From Edwardsiella hoshinae NBRC 105699 = ATCC 33379 (GTDB taxonomy: Bacteria; Pseudomonadota; Gammaproteobacteria; Enterobacterales; Enterobacteriaceae), in NCBI RefSeq assembly GCF_000474215.1, contig NZ_BAUC01000022.1, forward strand, positions 1 through 64,000: a stretch of 64,000 nt of DNA, written 5' to 3'. The first letter of the stretch is position 1; each line of letters begins with the position of its first letter. The position numbers and the translations under genes were made by a program. The notes below the pieces were generated by a model, which made no database searches, was not told the DNA's origin, and worked only from the letters and a program-made list of their open reading frames with translations. Positions 50,135 to 61,032 of this stretch are shown here, one piece after another.

Positions 50135-50638
50135 ATGACCGAGCCACACAGCGCCGATATTCTCATCCGTCCCTTGACCCAGGTCGATAACGCCGCGATC
50201 GCCGCGGTGATCCGGCACGTCTCCGCCGAATGCGGCCTCAGCGCCGACAAGGGCTTCACCGTCTCCGATCCTAATCTGGATCGCCTGGCGCAAAGCTACG
50301 CGGCCGCGCGCAGCGCCTATTGGGTAGTCGAACTCAACGGTGAGGTGGCGGGCGGCGGCGGCATCGCCCCACTGGAGGGCGCGGAGGCGCACCTGTGTGA
50401 GCTACAAAAGATGTATTTTCTGCCGGCACTGCGCGGCCGGGGCGTCGCGCGGCGGCTGGCGTTACAGGCGTTGGACTTCGCCCGTGAGCAGGGGTTTACC
50501 CATTGCTATCTGGAGACCACCGCCACCCTGCACGCCGCCATCGCGTTATACCGCCGTCTCGGCTTTGAGCGCATCGACCAGGCGCTGGGTGCCACGCGCC
50601 ACGTCGACTGCGAGGTGCGCATGTTGCGTCCCCTCTAA
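50135..50638 (+). CDS. yjgM: GNAT acetyltransferase YjgM
   Basis: The protein of about 167 residues has the GNAT acetyl-CoA motif [20 protein letters not shown] and aligns with E. coli YjgM through [15 protein letters not shown] and the C-terminal HVDCEVRML. Its substrate is not known. The start is uncertain: TTG 50117, ATG 50123 and ATG 50135 are in frame; ATG 50135 fits the YjgM N-terminus best. It converges with rraB, as part of the conserved argI-rraB-yjgM neighbourhood. Confidence 0.85.
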   Translation: MTEPHSADILIRPLTQVDNAAIAAVIRHVSAECGLSADKGFTVSDPNLDRLAQSYAAARSAYWVVELNGEVAGGGGIAPLEGAEAHLCELQKMYFLPALRGRGVARRLALQALDFAREQGFTHCYLETTATLHAAIALYRRLGFERIDQALGATRHVDCEVRMLRPL

Positions 50639-50656
50639 TCCCGGCGAACCCGCGGC

Positions 50657-50685
50657 AAAAAAAACGGGAGCCCATTGGCTCCCGT
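50657..50685 (-). terminator. intrinsic terminator of rraB
   Basis: On the minus strand a 9-bp stem ACGGGAGCC/GGCTCCCGT with a 4-base loop runs into a T-tract (opposite A's at 50657-50663). It may also serve yjgM from the other side. Confidence 0.92.
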
Positions 50686-50711
50686 CAGGACGATTTCGTG
50701 CGGCGTCGATC

Positions 50712-51143
50712 TTAATGGCGACGGCCGTCGTCGTCTTGATCGACCTCGTCCTCGTCATACTCGCCCTCGTCGTCACCCTCTTCGCCGTCTGGATCCTCAA
50801 AGTAGGTCCCCCAGCCGTCGTAGCTGACGCCGTGCTTCTCCGCCAATGCGACCAATTGCTCGACCTGGGCGTCGATGGTGTCGGCATTTAAGCCCACCTC
50901 ACTGATCACGTCACAACACATCAGCAAGAGGCCCTCTTCGACCTCCAACTCCTCGGCGTCGGTCACCTCGTAACCCAGCTTGAACGCCTCGACGGCGGCC
51001 TGCTCTAACGCCTCAAAGCGCTCCGCCGACAGGTGGTGTTCGATGGTGTACAGCGCATCCGGATCGCTGCCGTCATCCAACAACTCCTCGATAATCATGC
51101 GGGTTTCTTCACGCTGTTCTTCTAGCAGCTCTCGGTTTGCCAT
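50712..51143 (-). CDS. rraB: regulator of RNase E activity RraB
   Basis: The 143-residue protein begins [20 protein letters not shown] and ends in a strongly acidic tail ([19 protein letters not shown]), as E. coli RraB does. RraB binds RNase E and remodels the degradosome to lower its activity. It is divergent from the ornithine carbamoyltransferase gene. Confidence 0.94.
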   Translation of the reverse strand: MANRELLEEQREETRMIIEELLDDGSDPDALYTIEHHLSAERFEALEQAAVEAFKLGYEVTDAEELEVEEGLLLMCCDVISEVGLNADTIDAQVEQLVALAEKHGVSYDGWGTYFEDPDGEEGDDEGEYDEDEVDQDDDGRRH

Positions 51144-51243
51144 TTCACTGATTCCTCACTCGCTAAGCCTTGCGCGCATTCTCCCACAGGCAGCGACGGC
51201 TCACCACTCAAGAAAAAACAATATTTCCGACTCAAGGGTTGAA

Positions 51244-51282
51244 TTTGAATTTTAATACACATAATGTGAATATAAATTCATC
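51244..51282 (+). promoter_or_regulatory. tandem ARG boxes (ArgR operator)
   Basis: Box 2 core TGAATATAAATTCA (51267-51280) is a perfect match to TGAAT-N4-ATTCA. Box 1 core TGAATTTTAATACA (51246-51259) has one mismatch. The two 18-bp boxes are separated by 3 bp, the usual ArgR arrangement, and lie about 35-70 bases before the start codon. Confidence 0.92.
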
Positions 51283-51315
51283 ACAGCATCGTATCCCACA
51301 ACGGAGATGGGTCAT

Positions 51316-52320
51316 ATGGATCAGCTTAATCAACAGCACTTCCTACGCTTACTGGATTTCACCCCGCAACAGATTGCATACCTAATCAATCTTGCCGCCG
51401 AGCTAAAACAGGCCAAGCGACAGGGGGAGGAGGTCGCGCGCCTGACCGGGAAAAATATCGCCCTGATCTTCGAGAAGGACTCCACCCGCACCCGCTGCGC
51501 CTTTGAGGTCGCCGCCTACGATCAGGGGGCCCACGTCACCTATCTCGGCCCGAGCGGTAGCCAGATAGGCCACAAGGAGTCGATCAAGGACAGTGCGCGC
51601 GTGCTGGGACGAATGTATGACGCCATCCAGTACCGTGGCTTCGGTCAGACGGTGGTGGAGACGCTGGCGCAGTACGCCGGGGTACCGGTGTGGAACGGGC
51701 TGACGGATGAATTCCACCCTACGCAGATCCTGGCGGACTTGCTTACCATGCGCGAACACTGCGCCAAGCCGCTATCGGCCATCAAGCTGGCCTACCTCGG
51801 CGATGCGCGTAACAACATGGGTAATTCGTTGCTGGAGGGCGCGGCACTGATGGGCATGGAGCTGCGTCTGGTGGCCCCGCGCGCCTTCTGGCCGGAGGCG
51901 GCGCTGGTGGCTCAGTGCCAAGCGCTGGCAGAGCAGACTGGTGCCAAGCTGATCCTGACGGAGGAGGTCGCCGAAGGCGTGCAGGGCGTGGACTTCCTGT
52001 ATACCGATGTCTGGGTCTCGATGGGGGAAGCGAAGTCAGCCTGGCAAGAGCGTATCGCCCAATTGCTGCCCTATCAGGTCAACAGGCAAACGCTACAGCT
52101 GAGCGGCAATCCCCAGGTGAAATTCTTGCACTGCCTACCCGCCTTCCATGACGAGATGACCGGCGTGGGGAAACAGATGGCCGAACAGTATGGGCTGCAC
52201 GGTGGCATTGAAGTGACCGATGAGGTGTTCGAATCGCCGCACAGCATCGTCTTCGATCAGGCGGAAAACCGTCTGCATACCATCAAAGCGGTGATGGTGG
52301 CGACCCTGGCCGGTGCCTGA
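51316..52320 (+). CDS. argI: ornithine carbamoyltransferase ArgI/ArgF
   Basis: The protein of about 334 residues carries the carbamoyl-phosphate motif [18 protein letters not shown] and the ornithine-binding [10 protein letters not shown] and SMGEA motifs. It makes citrulline from ornithine in arginine synthesis. ATG at 51316 with GGAG nine bases upstream fits enteric ArgI better than ATG 51307. Tandem ARG boxes show ArgR repression. The symbol argI follows the E. coli neighbourhood (rraB, tabA). Confidence 0.95.
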   Translation: MDQLNQQHFLRLLDFTPQQIAYLINLAAELKQAKRQGEEVARLTGKNIALIFEKDSTRTRCAFEVAAYDQGAHVTYLGPSGSQIGHKESIKDSARVLGRMYDAIQYRGFGQTVVETLAQYAGVPVWNGLTDEFHPTQILADLLTMREHCAKPLSAIKLAYLGDARNNMGNSLLEGAALMGMELRLVAPRAFWPEAALVAQCQALAEQTGAKLILTEEVAEGVQGVDFLYTDVWVSMGEAKSAWQERIAQLLPYQVNRQTLQLSGNPQVKFLHCLPAFHDEMTGVGKQMAEQYGLHGGIEVTDEVFESPHSIVFDQAENRLHTIKAVMVATLAGA

Positions 52321-52371
52321 CGCCGCTCTCGGGGCGGCCGCGGCCTGCATGGCCGTACCGCCCTCTCGCCC

Positions 52372-52866
<495 letters not shown>

Positions 52867-52959
52867 TCATTCCTTTGTTTATAAAACCCTGTTTTATTCT
52901 AGCCGGAAGTGGGCGCGCTAACTGCGCCGCCCGCCACATTTATCGCCGCGGGGCAGAAA

Positions 52960-52988
52960 GAAAAAAGGTCTCGGCAACCGCCGAGACC
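52960..52988 (-). terminator. intrinsic terminator of glpABC
   Basis: On the minus strand GGTCTCGGC-GGTT-GCCGAGACC is followed by TTTTTT, about 62 bases after the glpC stop. Confidence 0.93.
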
Positions 52989-53049
52989 AAACAGGGACAC
53001 TCACTCAAAAATTATCATGACAAGTTAGGGGAAAATCACGTAGTACGCC

Positions 53050-54249
53050 TTACGCCAGGGCTTGCGCCAGCAGGGTGATCGGGTGTTCGCAGCGCTTGCT
53101 GGTCGACATCTCGATCTGCCATTTGCAGGTTTCACAGTCGGTGACCACCAGATCCACCCCGCTGGCTTCGATCTGGCGGAACAGTCCGGCACCGATGCCT
53201 TGGGCGGTCTCGTAGTTCTCCTTCTTGAAACCATAAGTACCGGCGATGCCGCAACACTGGGAGTCGAGGATGATCAGCTCGACGCCGGGGATCATCTGCA
53301 ACAACGCCAATGTATAGGGCGCCCACCCCATGCGCTCCATATGACACGGCGTATGGTAGGCAATCTTCAGCTTCAACGGCTTCAACGGCAGCGTGCGGCC
53401 GGCATCGAGCAGGCGATAGAGATAGCGGGTCGCCAGCTCTACCCGATCACGCACCGGCGTGGTATCGATATCCAACACGTGCGGATACTCGTCACGCAAC
53501 ATAAAGGTACAGCTCGACGAGGTCGCCACCACCGGGATCCCTTTACCCAGCACCGCCTCGTTCAGGGAATCGGCGTTTACCCGCGCCTGCTTCTTGGCCT
53601 GCTCGATGAAACCGTTAGCCACCAGCGGCACCCCGCAGCACTTCTCGCGCGACAGCAGTTGTACCCCGATGTCCATGGCGTTAAACACCCGCACCAAATC
53701 CTTACCCAACTGCGGATGGTTGTAGTTGACGTAGCAACCGTGGAAAAACGCTACCTGCTCCGCGAAACGCGCCTGCTCGCCAGCCTGCTTGCGCATCCAA
53801 CTGCGGAAAGTGCCGTGCGAATACTTCGGTAGCTCGCGGCGGTGGTCGATCTTCAATGCCTTATCCAGCAGTTGACGCACCGGTTTCAGACCGGTGGTGG
53901 CATTGATTAACGGCGCGAACGGCGTCGACAGCGTCCCCATCAGATCGGTATGGCTGAGGATGGCGTCGCGCAGCGTCGGCTTGTGATTACCGTACTGGGT
54001 CTTGGCGCGCAGGATGATATCGCCGATCTTCACGTCGGACGGGCAAGCCACCTCGCAACGCTTACAGTTGGTGCAATATTTCAGCGCCTCATCGTACAAC
54101 TGCGGATCTTTCAGCCGCAGCCGTTCGCCATCCGGGCCGGCCTGTTTCGGGCCGGGGTAGGCCGGGTTCACCTTGGCCACCGGGCAGTAGGTGGTGCACA
54201 CGGTGCATTTGATGCATTGTTCAAAGCTGTTGTCAGCAGGCAGACTCAT
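53050..54249 (-). CDS. glpC: anaerobic G3P dehydrogenase iron-sulfur subunit GlpC
   Basis: The 399-residue protein has two N-terminal 4Fe-4S clusters (CIKCTVCTTYCP and CTNCKRCEVACP) and two CCG domains (FFHGCYVNYNHP with EKCCGVPL; YHTPCHMERMG with SQCCGIAGTYG). It passes electrons from GlpAB to the menaquinone pool at the membrane. It is the last gene of glpABC and overlaps glpB by four bases. Confidence 0.96.
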   Translation of the reverse strand: MSLPADNSFEQCIKCTVCTTYCPVAKVNPAYPGPKQAGPDGERLRLKDPQLYDEALKYCTNCKRCEVACPSDVKIGDIILRAKTQYGNHKPTLRDAILSHTDLMGTLSTPFAPLINATTGLKPVRQLLDKALKIDHRRELPKYSHGTFRSWMRKQAGEQARFAEQVAFFHGCYVNYNHPQLGKDLVRVFNAMDIGVQLLSREKCCGVPLVANGFIEQAKKQARVNADSLNEAVLGKGIPVVATSSSCTFMLRDEYPHVLDIDTTPVRDRVELATRYLYRLLDAGRTLPLKPLKLKIAYHTPCHMERMGWAPYTLALLQMIPGVELIILDSQCCGIAGTYGFKKENYETAQGIGAGLFRQIEASGVDLVVTDCETCKWQIEMSTSKRCEHPITLLAQALA

Positions 54250-55511
54250 GGTGCCTCCTCCGCCAAGATCTGTTGCGCGGCGTGCAGGGCGGTGAGCAGG
54301 GAAACCCCGGCGCCGCAGCCCTGATAGATCGGATCGTAACCGCCCAGCACAGCGCCGGCGGCATACAGGTTATCCAGGGGGGTGCCATCGATGCTGGCAC
54401 GCTGGCGAGCATCGGCACGCACGCCAAACTGGAGATAGGGTTGCGGGGCGAACATCGACGCTTGGCACCACGCGCCCCGCTCGGCCGCCGCGCTCACCTC
54501 CAGGCCAAACACCGGCTCGCGCACGCCGGTAAAGTCGGCGCGTAGCCCGTTGCTGAAGAAGCTGCCGCTGGCCAACACCACATTGCGCGCACGCAAGGGA
54601 ATATCACCATGGTTACGGCTATACAGACGCGTCACGCGCCCAGCCTCACACGCGGCACGCACCACCGTGTCGCCCGGCATGATCAGCCCACCCAACGCCT
54701 GGAAACGGCGGCGCAGCTGCTGATGAATATGGATCCCCAACACCGAAGGCGGCAGGGTCGGCAACAACATCAACGGGCGTGAGACCGCCGCGCGCAACTG
54801 CGCCAAGGCATCGTCACAATCGACCCCGATGCAGGCCGGCAGGAAAATGGCGTCGACCTGCGCCGCATGACGATTTAGCTCCTCGGCCAGCAGGCGGCGA
54901 TTCTCCGCCACGTCGAGCACTCGGGCGATGTTAACCGCCCGGAATTCACTCGGGTTAGCGCGCAAGCGATCCAACGCCGGTAGCGTCAGCTCCACTACCT
55001 CACACTGCACCCCTTGCTCTTGCAACGAGCCCGCCACCAATTGTGGCTGAAAGTCGAGGAAACCCTCGATGCCCGCCACCAAGATGCGCTGCCAGGGCAG
55101 CGCGGCGTCCATATCGCTGACCGGTACCTCGTTGGGGCTGAGCCAAGTCAGACGACGGGTCCCCAGCGGGGTTACGCGCAGATGGTTGCGCCGATGATCG
55201 CCGACCAGCGCCAGCCCGCTTCGCTCCAGCAGACGCTCCGCCTCCCGCGCATAACGGGAAAATTGCTCACGCCCCAACAGGCTATAAGGATGCTGGGGCG
55301 CCTGGCGTTGCAGCTCGTCGATCGCCGCGCACGGCTCGCTGACCGCCGTGCCATCCGGCAGGCGCGACAACAGATCGAAGGAGCCTGAGGAGAAGTGCAG
55401 CGCACTCTGGCCGGCGCTGACGATGGCACAACGCTGTCCGGCCTCCGCCAGACGGATGCCGCACACCAAACCGGCCAGACCGCCGCCGATCATCACCGTA
55501 TCAAATTTCAT
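54246..55511 (-). CDS. glpB: anaerobic G3P dehydrogenase subunit GlpB
   Basis: The flavoprotein of about 421 residues (E. coli 419) starts with an FAD-binding motif VMIGGGLAGLVCGIRLAEAG and ends with AGAVLGGYDPIYQGCGAGVSLL. ATG at 55511 has GGGGAG at seven bases and overlaps the glpA end; the longer frame to 55601 lies inside glpA. GlpB joins GlpA in the catalytic dimer. Confidence 0.95.
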   Translation of the reverse strand: MKFDTVMIGGGLAGLVCGIRLAEAGQRCAIVSAGQSALHFSSGSFDLLSRLPDGTAVSEPCAAIDELQRQAPQHPYSLLGREQFSRYAREAERLLERSGLALVGDHRRNHLRVTPLGTRRLTWLSPNEVPVSDMDAALPWQRILVAGIEGFLDFQPQLVAGSLQEQGVQCEVVELTLPALDRLRANPSEFRAVNIARVLDVAENRRLLAEELNRHAAQVDAIFLPACIGVDCDDALAQLRAAVSRPLMLLPTLPPSVLGIHIHQQLRRRFQALGGLIMPGDTVVRAACEAGRVTRLYSRNHGDIPLRARNVVLASGSFFSNGLRADFTGVREPVFGLEVSAAAERGAWCQASMFAPQPYLQFGVRADARQRASIDGTPLDNLYAAGAVLGGYDPIYQGCGAGVSLLTALHAAQQILAEEAP

Positions 55512-57150
55512 CGTCATTCTCCCCACGCTGCGGCGGCTCGGCGTCCATACCGCATAATCCTTGATACACCCAACTGGTAAATTCGCTTTCGCGCAAGGCA
55601 TCGCCCCAAGCGATCGGGCGGATCCCCTTCCAACGCTCGTTCAGGAAGTGGGAGAGCTGCGCGATGGATTGTTGCGGTGTAGTGACCTTAAAGCGATTCA
55701 GCAGACCGGCGGCGCGGCAAGCGCACAGCTCACCCTGACAGGTGCCCATTCCCACGCGGGTACGACGGCGCAGATCCACCAGGTTATTCACCGTCAGCGA
55801 ATCCACCGCATAGCGCACCTCACCGGCGGTCACCGCCTCGCACTCGCACACCAGGCTACTGTTGAGGCGATCGCCGTTCAGCAGGCGATCGGCGCGATCA
55901 CCGTGGCGATACACCGCCGAACCGCGGATTGGGGCGGGCAAGGAGATCACTTTGCGTAGCGTCTCCTCGGCAGAGTGCTCGGAGCCGGGCAATGGCTCGC
56001 TGGCCGTGGTACAGGGCGTACTGACGCCCAGCTTCTCACACACTTTATCCGTGGCCCACTCGGCCATCAGCCGGTAGGTCATCAGCTTACCGCCGGTGAT
56101 GGTGATGAACCCCTCCATCCCATCGCGCGCGGCGTGATCGAGCAGTACGATGCCGCGGCTGACGTTACGGCCGCTGGGATCATCGTCGCTGGCCACCAAC
56201 GGCCGCACCCCGGCATAGGCACGTAGAATGCGGGTTGCCGCCAGCTTCGGCGCCAACTTTTCGCCTTCACGGATCAGGACATCAACCTCTTGCGGGGTGA
56301 CGATCATATTGTCGATCTGATCGTAGTCGATATGGGTCGAGGTGGTGCCGATCAGCGAGATCGTATCACCTGGCACCAAGATGTCGGCATCCGCCGGCTT
56401 ACGGCAACGGTTGATCACCATGTTGTTGATGCGGTGGCCGAGGATCAACAGCGCCCCCTTGGCCGGAAACATCTTGATGCGCAGATCGGCGTACTCGGCG
56501 ATGTGCTGCCCCCAGATCCCGGCGGCGTTCACCACGATCTGGGCGTGTATGTCGTAGCGCTGGCCCGACTTATGGTCGAGAACGCGCACACCGGTTACCC
56601 GATCGCCCTGGCGCAGCAGGCCGCACACCTCGTGATAGGTCAGCGCCTGGCCGCCATGTTCACGCGCATCCAGCATATTGGCCGCCGTCAGGCGGAAAGG
56701 ATCGACGGTGCCGTCCGGCACGCGCACCGCGCCTAGCAGATTCGGGTTGGCGGCAGGCTCCAGGCGCAACGCCTCGGCCGGATCGATGGCTTCAGCCTCG
56801 ATACCCGCGGCGCGGCAGGCCTCAATAAAGCGCGGCTGATAGGCCAGATCGTCTTCCGGCAGGGTGATAAACAGCCCGTCGGTACGCTCGACGCAATGGC
56901 GGGCGATGCGCTTGAGAATACGGTTCTCTTCAATACATTCGCGCGCGGACTCTCCGTCGGTCACCGCATAGCGGGCGCCGCTGTGCAGCAAACCATGGTT
57001 ACGGCCGGTCGCGCCAGTGGCGATGTCGTGGCGCTCCAGCAGAATGCAACGCAGGCCGCGGCGCGCGCAGTCACGGGCGATGCCGGCGCCTGTGGCGCCA
57101 CCGCCAATAATGACGACGTCAGTTTCCTGTGATGCGGGGCTCTGTAACAT
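55501..57150 (-). CDS. glpA: anaerobic G3P dehydrogenase catalytic subunit GlpA
   Basis: The protein of about 549 residues (E. coli 542) has the FAD motif VVIIGGGATGAGIARDCA, the stretch TGATGRNHGLLHSGARYAV, and a C-terminal BFD-like 2Fe-2S region (VCECEAVTAGEV, CQGELCACRAAG). It oxidises sn-glycerol 3-phosphate to dihydroxyacetone phosphate under anaerobiosis. ATG at 57150 with GGAG at seven bases is chosen; the upstream extension to 57291 is hydrophobic intergenic translation. It is divergent from glpT. Confidence 0.96.
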   Translation of the reverse strand: MLQSPASQETDVVIIGGGATGAGIARDCARRGLRCILLERHDIATGATGRNHGLLHSGARYAVTDGESARECIEENRILKRIARHCVERTDGLFITLPEDDLAYQPRFIEACRAAGIEAEAIDPAEALRLEPAANPNLLGAVRVPDGTVDPFRLTAANMLDAREHGGQALTYHEVCGLLRQGDRVTGVRVLDHKSGQRYDIHAQIVVNAAGIWGQHIAEYADLRIKMFPAKGALLILGHRINNMVINRCRKPADADILVPGDTISLIGTTSTHIDYDQIDNMIVTPQEVDVLIREGEKLAPKLAATRILRAYAGVRPLVASDDDPSGRNVSRGIVLLDHAARDGMEGFITITGGKLMTYRLMAEWATDKVCEKLGVSTPCTTASEPLPGSEHSAEETLRKVISLPAPIRGSAVYRHGDRADRLLNGDRLNSSLVCECEAVTAGEVRYAVDSLTVNNLVDLRRRTRVGMGTCQGELCACRAAGLLNRFKVTTPQQSIAQLSHFLNERWKGIRPIAWGDALRESEFTSWVYQGLCGMDAEPPQRGENDDEI

Positions 57151-57581
57151 GAGTGGCTCCCAAGCCAAATGAGTAGTAATGATGCTAGTAGGCCATATTA
57201 CGGGTGAGAAATGTTTGATAAGGAGCAAATACGCGCATAAAACGAAAATAATAAGACCACAAAAGCTCATCAATGTGATCAATATCACCATGGCAAAATG
57301 TTTAAGTCATACAAATAACCTTATTTTTTTACTCCATTGGTTAATTTGTCGCTCAATTTCATAAAAGTGTAACAATATGAGGGCTCTCTCACAGTCTGAT
57401 TGTTCGTAATTGCCTATCCTGCGCTCGAAAATGAAAACAAAATGACTTCTGGCGGCATAATTTGCCGCTAGACGCGCATATCTTGTTTTTTTTTACCCAT
57501 GAGCGAGTGCCTTAACCGATTTCACTGGGGAAACGGCTTTAGGACCAGACTAACGATAAATAACCGTCATCGGAGAGAGTT
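57151..57581. promoter_or_regulatory. divergent glpA/glpT control region
   Basis: The 431-base AT-rich region separates glpABC from glpTQ. It contains a CRP/FNR-like palindrome at 57274-57289, a GlpR-like operator at 57211-57230 (ATGTTTGATA then AGGAGCAAAT) and a weaker second match at 57231-57250. GlpR repression and CRP/FNR control of both operons are established in E. coli. Confidence 0.7.
57274..57289. promoter_or_regulatory. CRP/FNR-like site
   Basis: TGTGATCAATATCACC fits CRP TGTGA-N6-TCACA in nine of ten positions. The same bases also read TGAT-N4-ATCA, four of five in each half of the FNR consensus. Confidence 0.7.
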
Positions 57582-58937
57582 ATGTTAAGCATGTTTAAGC
57601 CCGCGGCGCATAGGCCGCGGTTGCCGGACGCGCAGATAGATCCGACCTATCGCCGTCTGCGCTGGCAGATTTTTATGGGGATCTTCTTTGGCTACGCCGC
57701 TTACTACTTGGTACGCAAAAACTTTACCCTGGCGATGCCCTACCTGGTCGAGCAGGGCTTTTCGCGTGGCGATCTCGGTTTTGCCCTCTCCGGCATCTCT
57801 ATCGCCTACGGTTTCTCTAAGTTTATCATGGGCTCGGTCTCCGACCGCTCCAACCCGCGCGTCTTCCTGCCAGCCGGTCTGATCCTGGCGGCAGTGGTGA
57901 TGTTGGTGATGGGTTTCATTCCGTGGGCCACCTCCAGCATCATGGTGATGTTCGTGCTGCTGTTCCTGTGCGGTTGGTTCCAAGGCATGGGATGGCCGCC
58001 GTGTGGCCGCACCATGGTGCACTGGTGGTCGCAGAAAGAGCGCGGCGGTATCGTGTCGGTGTGGAACTGCGCCCATAACGTGGGCGGTGGCCTGCCGCCG
58101 CTGCTATTCCTGCTGGGGATGGCCTGGTTCAACGACTGGCATGCCGCTCTCTATATGCCCGCCTTCGCCGCCATCCTGGTTGCCCTGTTCGCCTTCGCCA
58201 TGATGCGCGATACCCCGCAATCCTGCGGCTTACCGCCGATCGAGGAGTATAAGAACGACTACCCGGACGATTACTCCGCCAAGGCCGAGCAAGAGCTGAC
58301 CGCCAAGCAAATCTTCATGCAGTATGTCTTCCCCAACAAGCTGCTGTGGTATATCGCCATCGCCAACGTGTTCGTCTATCTGCTGCGTTACGGCATTCTG
58401 GACTGGTCGCCGACCTACCTGAAAGAAGTGAAGCACTTTGCGCTGGATAAATCCTCCTGGGCTTACTTCCTGTATGAGTACGCCGGCATCCCCGGTACCC
58501 TGATCTGTGGCTGGATGTCCGACAAGGTCTTCCGCGGCAACCGTGGCGCCACCGGGGTGTTCTTTATGACCCTGGTCACCATCGCCACCATCGTGTACTG
58601 GCTCAACCCGGCGGGCAACCCCAACGTCGACATGGCCTGCATGATCATCATCGGCTTCCTGATCTACGGTCCAGTGATGCTGATCGGTCTGCATGCCCTG
58701 GAGTTGGCACCGAAGAAAGCGGCCGGTACCGCGGCGGGCTTCACCGGCCTGTTCGGTTACCTAGGTGGCTCCGTAGCCGCCAGCGCCATCGTCGGCTACA
58801 CCGTCGACTTCTTCGGCTGGAACGGCGGCTTCATGGTAATGATCGGCGGCAGCATCCTGGCCGTCATCCTGCTGCTGGTGGTGATGATCAACGAACACAA
58901 ACACCATCTGCGCGAGCAAGCAGACAAGAAAGCCTAA
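57582..58937 (+). CDS. glpT: glycerol-3-phosphate/phosphate antiporter GlpT
   Basis: The 451-residue MFS protein starts [20 protein letters not shown] and matches GlpT throughout ([35 protein letters not shown]). It exchanges periplasmic G3P for phosphate and also admits fosfomycin. GGAGAG precedes the ATG. It leads glpTQ and is divergent from glpABC, linking uptake to anaerobic oxidation. Confidence 0.97.
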   Translation: MLSMFKPAAHRPRLPDAQIDPTYRRLRWQIFMGIFFGYAAYYLVRKNFTLAMPYLVEQGFSRGDLGFALSGISIAYGFSKFIMGSVSDRSNPRVFLPAGLILAAVVMLVMGFIPWATSSIMVMFVLLFLCGWFQGMGWPPCGRTMVHWWSQKERGGIVSVWNCAHNVGGGLPPLLFLLGMAWFNDWHAALYMPAFAAILVALFAFAMMRDTPQSCGLPPIEEYKNDYPDDYSAKAEQELTAKQIFMQYVFPNKLLWYIAIANVFVYLLRYGILDWSPTYLKEVKHFALDKSSWAYFLYEYAGIPGTLICGWMSDKVFRGNRGATGVFFMTLVTIATIVYWLNPAGNPNVDMACMIIIGFLIYGPVMLIGLHALELAPKKAAGTAAGFTGLFGYLGGSVAASAIVGYTVDFFGWNGGFMVMIGGSILAVILLLVVMINEHKHHLREQADKKA

Positions 58938-58980
58938 CCCTGCAACGGCGGCGCCGTACGCGCCGTCCTGATTAACCTAG

Positions 58981-59014
58981 GGCTGTGCCGCGCATGCGAG
59001 GCGCAGCCTTTTTT
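58981..59014 (+). terminator. terminator-like hairpin between glpT and glpQ
   Basis: GGCTGTGCC pairs with GGCGCAGCC (one wobble) around a 10-base loop that is itself palindromic, and six Ts follow. It ends 35 bases before the glpQ ATG, inside the expected operon. Confidence 0.75.
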
Positions 59015-59049
59015 GTCGCCAAAACCACAGCAGAAATAAGGATAATGCT

Positions 59050-60123
59050 ATGAAAATTAATGCAATAGTAGCCGGTCTCCTGCTCGGTGGCAGCCTGGCA
59101 ATGAGTGCCTATGCCGCGAGCGAGAAGGTGGTCATCGCTCACCGTGGTGCCAGCGGTTATTTGCCGGAGCACACCCTGCCGGCCAAGGCGATGGCCTACG
59201 CCCAAGGCGCTGATTTTCTAGAACAGGATCTGGTGATGACCAAGGACGATCAGTTGGTGGTGTTGCATGACCACTATCTGGATCGGGTAACCGACGTCGC
59301 CGAACGCTTCCCCAACCGAGCGCGTCAGGATGGCCGCTACTACGCCATCGATTTCACCCTGGATGAGATCAAATCGCTCAAATTCACCGAAGGGTTCGAT
59401 ATCGAAAACGGCAAGAAGGTACAGAGTTACCCGGGCCGCTTCCCGATGGGCAAATCCGACTTCCGCGTACACACCTTTGAGGAAGAAATCGAATTCATCC
59501 AGGGGTTGAACCACTCGACCGGCAAGAACATCGGTATCTATCCGGAGATCAAGGCCCCTTGGTTCCACCAGCAAGAGGGGAAGGATATCTCCGCCAAGGT
59601 GTTACAGGTCCTGAAAAAGTATGGCTATACCACGAAGGATGACAACGTCTACCTGCAATGCTTCGATGCCAACGAACTCAAGCGTATCAAGCATGAGCTG
59701 ATGCCGAAGAACGGGCAAAACCTCAAACTGGTCCAGCTGATCGCCTACACCGACTGGAACGAAACCCAAGAGAAGAAGCCGGACGGCACCTGGGTCAACT
59801 ACAGCTACGACTGGATGTTTAAGCCGGGCGCGATGAAACAGATCGCCCAGTATGCCGATGGCATCGGGCCGGACTACCACATGCTGGTCAGTGCCGACTC
59901 GCGTAAGGGGAACATCAAGCTGACGGAGATGGTAAAGGAGGCCCACGCCAATAAGATGGCGGTCCACCCCTACACCATCCGCGCCGATAAGCTGCCGGAC
60001 TACGTGAGCAACGTCGACCAACTGTATGAGGTGATCTACAACCAGGCGGGCGTCGATGGGGTCTTTACCGACTTCCCGGACAAGGGGGTGCAATTCCTAC
60101 AGAAGCAGGGACAGCACCAGTAA
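59050..60123 (+). CDS. glpQ: periplasmic glycerophosphodiester phosphodiesterase GlpQ
   Basis: The 357-residue protein has a signal peptide (IVAGLLLGGSLAMSAYA) and the GDPD catalytic motif VVIAHRGASGYLPEHT, with FLEQDLVMTKDDQLVVLHD. It releases G3P from glycerophosphodiesters in the periplasm for uptake by GlpT. It stands 112 bases after glpT with a terminator-like hairpin between. Confidence 0.96.
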   Translation: MKINAIVAGLLLGGSLAMSAYAASEKVVIAHRGASGYLPEHTLPAKAMAYAQGADFLEQDLVMTKDDQLVVLHDHYLDRVTDVAERFPNRARQDGRYYAIDFTLDEIKSLKFTEGFDIENGKKVQSYPGRFPMGKSDFRVHTFEEEIEFIQGLNHSTGKNIGIYPEIKAPWFHQQEGKDISAKVLQVLKKYGYTTKDDNVYLQCFDANELKRIKHELMPKNGQNLKLVQLIAYTDWNETQEKKPDGTWVNYSYDWMFKPGAMKQIAQYADGIGPDYHMLVSADSRKGNIKLTEMVKEAHANKMAVHPYTIRADKLPDYVSNVDQLYEVIYNQAGVDGVFTDFPDKGVQFLQKQGQHQ

Positions 60124-60315
60124 GCCGCAACAGAGGGAGGGCGCGCGCCGGCCTCGCGCCCTAACGCCGCGTTGCCGCGGCGACCTCCGGCTCGGAGCCG
60201 ACAGTGCGAGTCGATTCTCGCCAGCGAGAGCACAGTCACCGTGCGGAAAACTCTGCCATACTGGAGCACTACGGCGCACGCCCCCGCGTGCGCCGCCCGC
60301 TAACCGGAGGCCCGC

Positions 60316-60927
60316 ATGAAACTGATCGGCAGCTATACCAGTCCCTTTGTGCGTAAAATCGTCGTCCTGCTGTTGGAAAAGCAGCTCACCTTCGAATTCG
60401 TCAGCGACAATCCGTATCTCGATGATGCACGTGTCCTCGCCGTCAACCCGCTGGGCAAAGTCCCGGCGCTGATCGCCGATGACGGCGAGATATTCTTCGA
60501 CTCCCCCTTGGTGGCCGAGTATGTTGACCAGTTAACGGCGGCACCGCGCTTCCTACCGTGCGATCGCGCCGAGGCGCTGCGTGTGCGCCAGGTCGAGGCG
60601 CTGGCCGATGGTGTCTGCGATGCTGCCGTCAGCATCGTCCGCGAGCTACGCCGCCCCGTTGAACGCCAGGATAGCGCAGAGTTGCAACGCCAACGCGCCA
60701 AGATCCAGCGTGGATTAGATGCGCTGGAGCGCCAGGTCACCGCACGACGCTGGCTGAACGGATCGGCGCTTAACTTGGCGGATATCGCCACTGGCTGCTG
60801 CCTGAGTTACCTCAACTTCCGCCGCGTCTACCCCAACTGGTGTGTCGGGCGCCCGGCCTTGGTCTGCCTGGCGGAACGTCTGTTCCAACGCGACAGCTTC
60901 CTGCGTACCGCGCCGCCTGCCGACTAA
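60316..60927 (+). CDS. yibF: glutathione S-transferase-like protein YibF
   Basis: The 203-residue protein has a thioredoxin-fold N-terminal half (GSYTSPFVRKIVVLLLEK, NPLGKVPALI, DSPLVAEY) and an alpha-helical C-terminal half. It follows E. coli YibF, including the ending RDSFLRTAPP. YibF binds glutathione; its physiological substrate is not known. It lies upstream of selA as in E. coli. Confidence 0.9.
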   Translation: MKLIGSYTSPFVRKIVVLLLEKQLTFEFVSDNPYLDDARVLAVNPLGKVPALIADDGEIFFDSPLVAEYVDQLTAAPRFLPCDRAEALRVRQVEALADGVCDAAVSIVRELRRPVERQDSAELQRQRAKIQRGLDALERQVTARRWLNGSALNLADIATGCCLSYLNFRRVYPNWCVGRPALVCLAERLFQRDSFLRTAPPAD

Positions 60928-61032
60928 GGCCTGCGCCATCGGCGGGTTGCCGCTGTATTCCTCTGTCGTCAGCCTTTATCATGGCAAGCTATCGCCCCGC
61001 GTAGCTAGCAGATAAAGGTATGGAATAGTCCA

